DNA from: Lactobacillus helveticus DSM 20075 = CGMCC 1.1877
Lineage (GTDB): Bacteria; Bacillota; Bacilli; Lactobacillales; Lactobacillaceae
NCBI RefSeq assembly: GCF_000160855.1
Contig: NZ_GG700756.1
Location: forward strand, 67,982 to 74,528
Direction of reading: 5' to 3'
Length of the DNA: 6,547 nucleotides
Shown here: positions 1-5,262 of the stretch, in pieces
Numbering within the stretch: position 1 is the stretch's first letter
Layout: the number at the start of each line of letters is the position of its first letter
Made by a program: the position numbers and the translations under genes
The notes under the pieces: generated by a model
What the model was told of the DNA's origin: nothing
The model's database searches: none
The model's input: the letters and a program-made list of their open reading frames with translations, nothing else

Positions 1-858
1 AGTAACCTTTGAGCTGCGAAACATCATCACGAAGTAGTAGATTGGCAATGCAATCGCCAAAATAGTTAATAAGGTAATTACATTATCAACGCTTAATTGC
101 CCTACTCCTGCCATAGCGGCTAAAATTGCAACAATTGCGATGATAATAATGACAACCCACTTGATCACATTAAGCAAATCGCCTTTATCAATAGGATCAT
201 TAGGTGTCAGACTTTCAGTTGATAAGTATTTTTTACCACCAAGTACATATTGTACTAAACCAAAGAACATACCAACTGCAGCTAATGAGAATCCTGCATG
301 GAAGTTCAATTGGCTACCAAAAATATGGACACCGAAGCCCTGAGCTGCCCATGGTACAAGCCATGGAGCAATAAATGAGCCTAAGTTAATCCCGAAAACA
401 AAAATACTGAAACCAGCGTCACGACGGCGATCTTCAACCGAATAAAGACCACCAACCATATCGGATACGTTCGGCTTTAATAATCCAGTACCTACAACGA
501 TTAAAGCAATCGACCTGTATAGCACCGTTACACCAGCTGGCAAAGCCAAAACGATGTGTCCCAACATAATAAGCACACCGCCGTAGAAGACTGTTTTTCT
601 AGAGCCCCATACTCTGTCAGAAAGCCAGCCTCCAACTAGTGTTGATAAATAAACAAGCGAACCATAGATCGACATGATTGAAGCAGCAGTAGTTTGAGAC
701 ATCCCCAAACCACCTTTGGTAACTGCGTAATACATGTAGAATAATAAGATAGCCCGCATGCCGTAGTAACTGAAACGCTCCCACATTTCAGTGAAGAATA
801 AAGTGGACAAGCCCTTTGGCTGTCCAAAGAATGCTGTATTTGAATCTCGTTTACCCAA
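1..858 (-). CDS. dtpT: Di-/tripeptide:proton symporter (POT/PTR2 family), 3' part missing
   Basis: Proton-coupled uptake of di- and tripeptides across the cytoplasmic membrane. The visible part is the N-terminal 286 residues; full-length lactobacillar DtpT is about 490 residues, so roughly the last 40% lies beyond base 1. POT landmarks are clear: the TM1 motif E24-M-W-E27-R28-F-S-Y-Y-G33 used in proton coupling, the loop 2-3 motif G76-G-W-L-S-D-R at 76-82, K128-P-N130 in TM4 with the conserved lysine, and the PTR2 signature F153-V-F-G-I-N-L-G160. The start is TTG at 858-856: an AAAGGAG Shine-Dalgarno sits 7 nt upstream, and the first in-frame ATG (residue 25) lies inside the ExxER motif, too late to be the start. 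The gene lies downstream of pepN in the same direction, with a hairpin terminator between. No frameshift is seen. The family call is firm; the preferred peptide length is inferred from family members. Confidence 0.93.
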   Translation of the reverse strand, partial: MGKRDSNTAFFGQPKGLSTLFFTEMWERFSYYGMRAILLFYMYYAVTKGGLGMSQTTAASIMSIYGSLVYLSTLVGGWLSDRVWGSRKTVFYGGVLIMLGHIVLALPAGVTVLYRSIALIVVGTGLLKPNVSDMVGGLYSVEDRRRDAGFSIFVFGINLGSFIAPWLVPWAAQGFGVHIFGSQLNFHAGFSLAAVGMFFGLVQYVLGGKKYLSTESLTPNDPIDKGDLLNVIKWVVIIIIAIVAILAAMAGVGQLSVDNVITLLTILAIALPIYYFVMMFRSSKVT

Positions 859-865
859 AGAAAAA

Positions 866-872
866 CTCCTTT
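866..872 (-). promoter_or_regulatory. Ribosome binding site deciding the TTG start of dtpT
   Basis: On the minus strand this reads AAAGGAG (within AAGAAAGGAG), a strong match to the 16S rRNA 3' end, 7 nt before TTG at 858. It is the main evidence that translation starts at this TTG. Confidence 0.85.
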
Positions 873-909
873 CTTATCTAAGGTAAGCAATAAAAACAAT
901 TACACCACG

Positions 910-952
910 AAAAATAAGGACCTATCCTATTTACAGATAGATCCTTATTTTT
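910..952 (-). terminator. Rho-independent terminator of pepN
   Basis: A near-perfect inverted repeat: arm 910-926 pairs with 936-952 over 16 base pairs with one internal mismatch (921/941) around a 9-nt loop. On the minus strand the 3' arm ends in TTATTTTT, giving the U-rich tail. It begins 16 nt past the pepN stop codon and closes 51 nt before the dtpT start. The A/T-rich outer stem is almost symmetric, but no plus-strand gene ends nearby, so pepN is the likely user. Some transcripts may read through into dtpT. Confidence 0.88.
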
Positions 953-967
953 ATTACTTTATATTAC

Positions 968-3502
968 TTAATCAATTGCTTTAGCAACTGCATCATTAAC
1001 AGCATCTTTTTCAGCTTCGATCAAGTTAACCTTGCTTTCGATGACCTTAACGTCCATCTTAATTTCACGACTAAGAAGTGGAACATTAATCTTTGGTTCA
1101 AAGAATTCTTTGAATTCCTTAAGTCTTTCTGGGGTATGGAAGACGCCTGCAGTAACAGTGATAAATTTAGCAAATTCCATGTCACCACCAACAGTCTTGT
1201 CAAGCCAATCCCAGTCTTCTCTGATCCAGTCCCAAGCTGCTTGTTGACCATAATGGTTAGCAAGTAAACCACGGTACCAATCACATAAATCTTGTGGCTT
1301 AACTACGTCAGCATTTTCAAAGTCGCCAACAATAGCCTTGATAGCTGCAAGATCCTTGGTGCTGGTTACAGCGCTGCGTAAGTCAACCTTGTATGATGGG
1401 TCAGCTGTTCTTTGGTATTCCTTAATTAACTTATCAACTAATTCAGCATTGCCAAAGTTCTTAACTTCATTGATTAAAACGTATGGACGAATATCTGCAT
1501 TCAATGCTTCCAAGTTATCTTCATTTTCAGTAAAGATTTGGTGAGCTGCCTTAATTGAGTCCGCATTTTCAGCGTAAAGACTTGCACTCAACTCGTATGG
1601 ACGAATTTGAACATCTTCATCGCTTTCGCCTGGCTTTACTTCCCAGCCTAAACGTGCAACTTGATCCTTTGATAAGAGATCATAAAGCTTCTTCAAGTTC
1701 TTTTCTTCATTTGATTCTGGTTCAACGAATTGACGAAGCTTAGCTGCAGTAGTGTAAAGTGCGTTAATTACCAAGCTTGACTTAGAATCAGCGAATTTAA
1801 CCAAAAGTGGAACAATTGAAGCGTAAGAAATTTGCTTACCTTCTGCTAAGAGACGTAAGTCTTGAAGCAATTGTAACTTATCAATTGGATCCAATTCATT
1901 AACATCTGACAAAATATCATCAAGCAAAGTCTTGTCATATTCAACGATGAAGTGTGAGTTGTTGCCAACATTAAGTCTAAGTGGGTGACCTGCTTCTTCG
2001 CGAAGTACCTTGTAACTGCCTAAGTCAATTTCCTTATCAGACATAATCTTAGGTGCGTCGAAGTTAGCATTCAATGGAATTTGCCATTGTCTACCCTTAT
2101 CTTCACCTTCACCAATGAAGAATTGCTTTTGCGTAAGCTTCAAATGACCATCTTCAGCAACGAAGGCATTAACTACTGGGTAACCAGGTTGCTTAAGCCA
2201 TGAGTGCATGATTTTACCAATATCAAGATCAGTTGCAGTTGAAAGTGCATCCCAAAGGTCATCACCAGTGGCATTGCCAAACTTATGGTGGTCGAAGTAG
2301 TACTTAAGACCCTTGCGAAGTGCGTCGTCACCAAGAAGTGAACGAACCATGACTAACATTCTTGAACCCTTAGCATAAACAATGGCACTGTCAAAGACTG
2401 AGTCAATATCTGCTGGGTCATTAATTTCCATTTGAATTGGTTGAACACCATCAGTAGCATCTCTGTTCAATGCAGATGAAGCTTCACTAGTTTGGAACAT
2501 TTCCCAGATGTGCCAGTCAGGTTCCAAACCATCAACTGATAAGTATTCCATCATGTTGGCAAAACTTTCGTTAAGCCATAAGTTGTCCCACCACTTCATG
2601 GTTACCAAGTCACCGAACCATTGGTGAGCCAATTCATGGGTAATAACTGTGGCAACTAACTTCTTCATTTCCAAGCTAGTATTGTCTGGGTCAAGGAGCA
2701 AGTATGCTTCACGGTAAGTTACAAGACCCCAGTTTTCCATGGCACCAGCTGAGAAGTCTGGCAATGCAAGTTGCAATGACTGTGGAAGTGGGTATTTGGT
2801 TTGGTAGAATTCTTCGTAAAATTCAATTGCGCGCTTAGCAATGTCCAAAGCGAAGTCTAATTCCTTAGGCTTGTGTGCCTTAGTTGCGTAAACGCCAATT
2901 AATACGCCATCCTTAGTATGAGTAGTCTTAGATTGTAATTCACCAAAGGCAAAGGCAACTAAGTAACTAGACATGCGGACAGTTTCTTCAAAGTGGTGGT
3001 AGCCATCCTTGTCAACTTCTACTTCTGGCATATTAGCAAGTGCAACTTCACCATCTTGTTCATCCCACTTAAGAGCAAGTGAGAATGTAGCTTTAGCTTC
3101 AGGTTCGTCCACACATGGGAATGCTTGGCGAGCAAAAGTAGTTTCGAATTGCGTACCGATGATTTGCTTCTTCTTACCTTCTAATTCGTAATATGAAGGA
3201 TAAATACCCATCATAGTATCAGTAAGTGGTGCGCTATAAGCAATTTCGATTACAGCTTTGCCAGTTACTCCTGTTTTAATTTTGATTGCTTCATCTTTTT
3301 CGATTACATCAAAATCAACATTTTTACCATCAACCTTAACGCTATCAATGGTCATAAATTTTTGGTTAATAAGTACTGGATTTTCAATTACATCACCAGT
3401 AATTGTGGAAGTACCATTAATAGTTTTATTCTTACGGTTTACATTAATACGCAAATCGTAATGTTCTGGGTGGAAAGTTTTATAGAAACGTTTAACTGCC
3501 AT
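968..3502 (-). CDS. pepN: Aminopeptidase N (lysyl/alanyl aminopeptidase, M1 zinc metallopeptidase)
   Basis: Broad-specificity cytosolic exopeptidase that removes N-terminal residues from oligopeptides, a main enzyme of the lactobacillar proteolytic system. The protein is 844 residues, the length I recall for L. helveticus PepN, with no signal peptide. The order is an N-terminal beta-sandwich (about 1-190), a thermolysin-like catalytic domain (about 190-440), a small beta region, then a helical C-terminal domain (about 520-844). Active-site elements are intact: exopeptidase motif G253-A-M-E-N257; zinc motif H289-E-L-A-H293 with the third ligand E312, 18 residues after H293 in N-E-S-F-A-N; catalytic-type tyrosine Y376 in Y-A-K-G. 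The start ATG at 3502 has AGGAGG 7 nt upstream. It appears monocistronic with its own promoter and terminator. dtpT follows in the same direction and would supply its peptide substrates. Nothing suggests damage or recent transfer. Confidence 0.98.
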   Translation of the reverse strand: MAVKRFYKTFHPEHYDLRINVNRKNKTINGTSTITGDVIENPVLINQKFMTIDSVKVDGKNVDFDVIEKDEAIKIKTGVTGKAVIEIAYSAPLTDTMMGIYPSYYELEGKKKQIIGTQFETTFARQAFPCVDEPEAKATFSLALKWDEQDGEVALANMPEVEVDKDGYHHFEETVRMSSYLVAFAFGELQSKTTHTKDGVLIGVYATKAHKPKELDFALDIAKRAIEFYEEFYQTKYPLPQSLQLALPDFSAGAMENWGLVTYREAYLLLDPDNTSLEMKKLVATVITHELAHQWFGDLVTMKWWDNLWLNESFANMMEYLSVDGLEPDWHIWEMFQTSEASSALNRDATDGVQPIQMEINDPADIDSVFDSAIVYAKGSRMLVMVRSLLGDDALRKGLKYYFDHHKFGNATGDDLWDALSTATDLDIGKIMHSWLKQPGYPVVNAFVAEDGHLKLTQKQFFIGEGEDKGRQWQIPLNANFDAPKIMSDKEIDLGSYKVLREEAGHPLRLNVGNNSHFIVEYDKTLLDDILSDVNELDPIDKLQLLQDLRLLAEGKQISYASIVPLLVKFADSKSSLVINALYTTAAKLRQFVEPESNEEKNLKKLYDLLSKDQVARLGWEVKPGESDEDVQIRPYELSASLYAENADSIKAAHQIFTENEDNLEALNADIRPYVLINEVKNFGNAELVDKLIKEYQRTADPSYKVDLRSAVTSTKDLAAIKAIVGDFENADVVKPQDLCDWYRGLLANHYGQQAAWDWIREDWDWLDKTVGGDMEFAKFITVTAGVFHTPERLKEFKEFFEPKINVPLLSREIKMDVKVIESKVNLIEAEKDAVNDAVAKAID

Positions 3503-3509
3503 ATATTTG

Positions 3510-3515
3510 CCTCCT
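3510..3515 (-). promoter_or_regulatory. Ribosome binding site of pepN
   Basis: A perfect AGGAGG on the minus strand, 7 nt before the ATG at 3502. It fixes the pepN start and predicts efficient translation. Confidence 0.9.
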
Positions 3516-3529
3516 AATTAGCATAATTC

Positions 3530-3558
3530 ATTCTAAATTTTACCAAAATATCGGTAAA
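3530..3558 (-). promoter_or_regulatory. Putative SigA-type promoter of pepN
   Basis: On the minus strand, -35 TTTACC (3558-3553, 4 of 6 consensus bases), a 17-nt spacer and -10 TAGAAT (3535-3530, 5 of 6). Transcription would start near 3523, giving a leader of about 20 nt that just contains the AGGAGG site. TAAAAT, slightly further upstream on the minus strand, is an alternative -10 but has no good -35 partner. Confidence 0.6.
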
Positions 3559-3559
3559 A
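3538..3559. repeat. Inverted repeat overlapping the pepN promoter
   Basis: Perfect 7-bp arms TTTTACC (3538-3544) and GGTAAAA (3553-3559) flank an 8-nt AT-rich centre. The dyad covers the putative -35 hexamer and most of the spacer of the pepN promoter, where a repressor operator would be expected. It is upstream of the inferred transcription start, so it would act as DNA and not as an RNA hairpin. I do not match it to a named regulator's site. Confidence 0.5.
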
Positions 3560-3617
3560 GTGCTTAAAAAAGGCAATTTCTTTCTGATTGTAAGAGTGCC
3601 GTTTCCGTTTTGTAACA

Positions 3618-3646
3618 TTGCTGTCATATAGATCTTGTAATATATA
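3618..3646 (+). promoter_or_regulatory. Weak candidate promoter of the Apf-like gene
   Basis: TTGCTG (3618-3623, 3 of 6), a 17-nt spacer and TATATA (3641-3646, 5 of 6) would start transcription near 3653 and give a leader of about 55 nt. Another pairing, TTGTAA/TGTAAC with a 17-nt spacer further upstream, is about as good. The promoter must lie in 3560-3690, but its exact position is not settled by the sequence. Confidence 0.3.
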
Positions 3647-3694
3647 AGCATAGTCATTAAGAACTATATAAATTTTTTAAAAGTAAGTTTTAAT

Positions 3695-3700
3695 AAGGAA
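3695..3700 (+). promoter_or_regulatory. Ribosome binding site choosing ATG 3709 for the Apf-like gene
   Basis: AAGGAA ends 8 nt before the ATG at 3709, a normal distance. The upstream in-frame ATG at 3700 begins within this AAGGAA and cannot be served by it, so 3709 is the better start. Confidence 0.75.
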
Positions 3701-3708
3701 TGAAATCA

Positions 3709-4068
3709 ATGAGTAAACAAGTTAAATCTATTTTTGTTAAATTAGTAGCTGCATTAGCACTTGCCTTTGCGTGTGTCGCAGTTGCACAAACTTTTGCTAA
3801 CAATTCTACCAGTCAAACTGTTCAAGCTGCTAAGAAGATGTCTAATAAAGAAAAGGCAGCTAAGAGATGGATCGCAATGCGTGAATCAGGTGGTAGCTAC
3901 ACCGCTAGAAACGGTTCATGTTACGGTAAGTACCAATTAAGCATCGGTTACTTACACGGTGACTTATCACCAAAGAACCAAGAACGTACTGCTGACAGAT
4001 ACGTTTATGGTCGTTACGGTTCATGGGTTAACGCTATGAGATTTTGGTTAGCACATAACTGGTACTAA
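3709..4068 (+). CDS. Small secreted Apf-like protein (aggregation-promoting-factor C-terminal domain)
   Basis: A 119-residue protein probably exported to the cell surface. A basic start (K3, K6, K11) leads into a hydrophobic core at about 12-26, and the likely signal peptidase cut follows V38-Q-A40, leaving about 79 mature residues. Residues about 47-119 resemble the conserved C-terminal domain of lactobacillar aggregation-promoting factors: W54-I-A-M-R58-E59-S-G-G-S-Y64, G73-K-Y-Q-L77, N90-Q-E-R-T-A-D96, Y100-G-R-Y-G-S-W106 and a terminal N-W-Y. The E-S-G-G word resembles the catalytic-glutamate region of lysozyme-like and Rpf folds, so a peptidoglycan-related role is possible; activity is inferred. 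Apf proteins I know are usually about 250-330 residues with a long linker or a LysM domain, both absent here. C71 is the only cysteine of the mature part. The gene is divergent from pepN and ends at a hairpin terminator. The family call is firm, the function uncertain. Confidence 0.85.
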   Translation: MSKQVKSIFVKLVAALALAFACVAVAQTFANNSTSQTVQAAKKMSNKEKAAKRWIAMRESGGSYTARNGSCYGKYQLSIGYLHGDLSPKNQERTADRYVYGRYGSWVNAMRFWLAHNWY

Positions 4069-4091
4069 AATTAATTTATTCCTTAATTTCC

Positions 4092-4130
4092 AAAAAAACA
4101 GCCTAGTCAAGTTGACTAAGCTGTTTTTTC
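4092..4130. terminator. Bidirectional rho-independent terminator between convergent genes
   Basis: The arms 4092-4110 and 4112-4129 form a stem with AAAAAACAGC pairing to GCTGTTTTTT, one C/A mismatch (4103/4119), then TAGTC pairing to GACTA with loop AAGTT. The plus strand ends in six T (4124-4129) and the minus strand in seven T (4098-4092), so it can stop both the Apf-like gene (stop at 4068) and the convergent membrane-protein gene, whose stop codon lies only 2 nt from the stem. Confidence 0.92.
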
Positions 4131-4131
4131 T

Positions 4132-5112
4132 TTATTCAAACTTGTCTTGTTTAATTACCCGATAGGTTGCAATTATTAATACTAGGATCGAGCAAGCCAT
4201 TCCAACGTAGGCCATCGTCCCAATGTGAACAGCATTATTCGCTGCTTCTCTCGCCATTTGGTTTTCCATAGCATAACCAACTACCCATTTACGCATTAAA
4301 ACAGGAGTTAAGATAAAACTAAATGTGGTAATCAATGAAGTAATCAAAGTCACATTTCTAGAATATGGTTCTTTAAAGAATTGTGCCAATACACAAAAAG
4401 CTGGGGCAATCATCAAAAGCATGATCCACATAATAATCCAGCGCCCTGAGTTGCTATCCATCATTTGCGCACTATTTGTAGCATAACGATATGAACTCCA
4501 AAGCTGACCGCCAGTAACTGTATTTAACAAACTCAAGAAATACGATCCTTGCTGACCATAGTAACCACCATTATTGGATAAGGCTCCTTGGATAATTTGG
4601 AAACTATCAGTTGAACCTGCTGATGAGAAATCAACAATAACCACCTGTTTCATATAGGTAGCCAAAAACATGGTAACTGAGCCACCTAACTCTAAAGCTC
4701 TTAACATGCTTAATTTTCTTGAGGCCTTTAAATGAAACTCAAGACTAAGCACCTGATGAGGGTGGTGACTGTGGCCAATGACATATATTCCGACAATTAC
4801 TACTAACAGTAAGATTAATAATCCCCACCATAATTTAATCATGGCAAGAAATAGTGCTAGAACAATAATTGCAACTGAGATGTATGGTCGATCAGAAAAG
4901 ATTGTCCAAAAGTTAAGCTTTACGTGATTATAATTTTCTCGTGAAAGATCAATTTTGGTATTAGCAGCAGGTTTAGGGTTGCTAATTTTTTTGCTTCTAA
5001 ATTCTTCACGACTATTTGCCTTATTTTTAGCATAATTAACTCGTGATTGATCTGCACCGCCTTGTCCATGTTCCTTCTTCATGCGATATTCTCGCCGTGA
5101 CATATGTGCCAT
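4132..5112 (-). CDS. Integral membrane protein of unknown function with basic N-terminal tail
   Basis: I do not recognise a family. The product is 326 residues. Residues 1-75 are hydrophilic and rich in K/R, and carry four S-R-x-[E/N]-[Y/F] words (5-9, 23-27, 34-38, 57-61). Six hydrophobic segments follow at about 78-94, 96-113, 139-160, 225-246, 254-273 and 297-317. Between the second and third lies a histidine cluster H114-S-H-H-P-H119 and basic residues; between the third and fourth is a long polar segment, 161-224, rich in G, S, N and Y. The positive-inside rule puts both ends in the cytoplasm and 161-224 outside. No catalytic, transporter or zinc-binding motif is evident. The start ATG at 5112 has AAGGGAG 9 nt upstream; the frame continues up to an ATG at 5235, but without a ribosome binding site and into the promoter region. 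It is divergent from the efflux gene and ends at the shared terminator. Confidence 0.85.
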   Translation of the reverse strand: MAHMSRREYRMKKEHGQGGADQSRVNYAKNKANSREEFRSKKISNPKPAANTKIDLSRENYNHVKLNFWTIFSDRPYISVAIIVLALFLAMIKLWWGLLILLLVVIVGIYVIGHSHHPHQVLSLEFHLKASRKLSMLRALELGGSVTMFLATYMKQVVIVDFSSAGSTDSFQIIQGALSNNGGYYGQQGSYFLSLLNTVTGGQLWSSYRYATNSAQMMDSNSGRWIIMWIMLLMIAPAFCVLAQFFKEPYSRNVTLITSLITTFSFILTPVLMRKWVVGYAMENQMAREAANNAVHIGTMAYVGMACSILVLIIATYRVIKQDKFE

Positions 5113-5121
5113 AAAGAATAA

Positions 5122-5128
5122 CTCCCTT
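5122..5128 (-). promoter_or_regulatory. Ribosome binding site deciding the start of the membrane-protein gene
   Basis: AAGGGAG on the minus strand, 9 nt before ATG 5112. It supports the 326-residue product over the 41-residue-longer reading from ATG 5235. Confidence 0.82.
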
Positions 5129-5136
5129 CTAGAACC

Positions 5137-5151
5137 ATTATCGTAGCACAT
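5137..5151 (-). promoter_or_regulatory. Candidate extended -10 promoter of the membrane-protein gene
   Basis: On the minus strand ATGTGCTACGATAAT holds a TGTGN element (TGTGC) followed by TACGAT (5145-5140, 4 of 6), with GATAAT (5142-5137, 5 of 6) as an overlapping alternative. Either gives a leader of about 18-21 nt containing the ribosome binding site. No convincing -35 hexamer is correctly spaced. The first eight bases, ATGTGCTA, recur in the opposing promoter. Confidence 0.5.
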
Positions 5152-5215
5152 TTTTTGGTTAATAGTTTTTCTATTGTAAAAAATTGGAAAAATATTTAGT
5201 TTTTTGTATGTGCTA
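5144..5215. repeat. Mirrored 8-bp word in the divergent promoter region
   Basis: TAGCACAT at 5144-5151 is the exact reverse complement of ATGTGCTA at 5208-5215. Each copy covers the extended -10 region of one of the two divergent promoters, and the copies lie 64 bp apart. Between them the DNA is almost pure A/T with a small dyad AATAG/CTATT at 5161-5175. Confidence 0.6.
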
Positions 5216-5219
5216 AAAT
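5209..5219 (+). promoter_or_regulatory. Extended -10 promoter of the MFS transporter gene
   Basis: TGTGC followed directly by TAAAAT (5214-5219, 5 of 6) matches the Gram-positive TRTGN extended -10 element, which can work with a poor -35; none is visible at normal spacing. Transcription would begin near 5226, downstream of the in-frame ATG at 5218, so that ATG would not be in the mRNA. Confidence 0.6.
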
Positions 5220-5247
5220 GGATGTTAAAAACCATTCTTATTTTTTT

Positions 5248-5254
5248 GAAAGAG
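5248..5254 (+). promoter_or_regulatory. Ribosome binding site supporting the TTG start of the MFS gene
   Basis: GAAAGAG contains GAAAG, which pairs with the 16S rRNA tail but lacks the GGAGG core, and lies 8 nt before TTG 5263. It is modest, yet no such site precedes the ATG at 5218. Confidence 0.5.
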
Positions 5255-5262
5255 ATGACAAT

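Noticed and set aside
140..343. Plus-strand 67-codon open frame antisense to dtpT
   Set aside because: No ribosome binding site or known domain, and it lies wholly antisense to a well-supported gene.
636..899. Minus-strand open frame of 87 codons overlapping the dtpT start
   Set aside because: It is another frame of dtpT, lacks domain features, and the overlapping frame encodes a clear POT transporter with a strong ribosome binding site.
1021..3461. Several 60-87 codon open frames on both strands within pepN
   Set aside because: They are low-complexity shadows of the pepN coding frame without ribosome binding sites or recognisable domains.
3700..3708. ATG 3700 as start of the Apf-like gene
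   Set aside because: It begins inside the only Shine-Dalgarno sequence; ATG 3709 has correct spacing and gives the same signal peptide.
3503..3708. Possible riboswitch or small RNA in the pepN/Apf intergenic region
   Set aside because: The region is AT-rich with only short dyads and no terminator-like or conserved structured element; promoters explain its content better.
3757..3774. Lipoprotein signal (lipobox) around C22 of the Apf-like protein
   Set aside because: The residues before the cysteine are L-A-F-A; phenylalanine at -2 does not fit a lipobox, and a V-Q-A signal peptidase I site is present further on.
5113..5235. N-terminal extension of the membrane protein from ATG 5235
   Set aside because: It lacks a ribosome binding site, would overlap the divergent gene's promoter, and a good AAGGGAG site serves ATG 5112.
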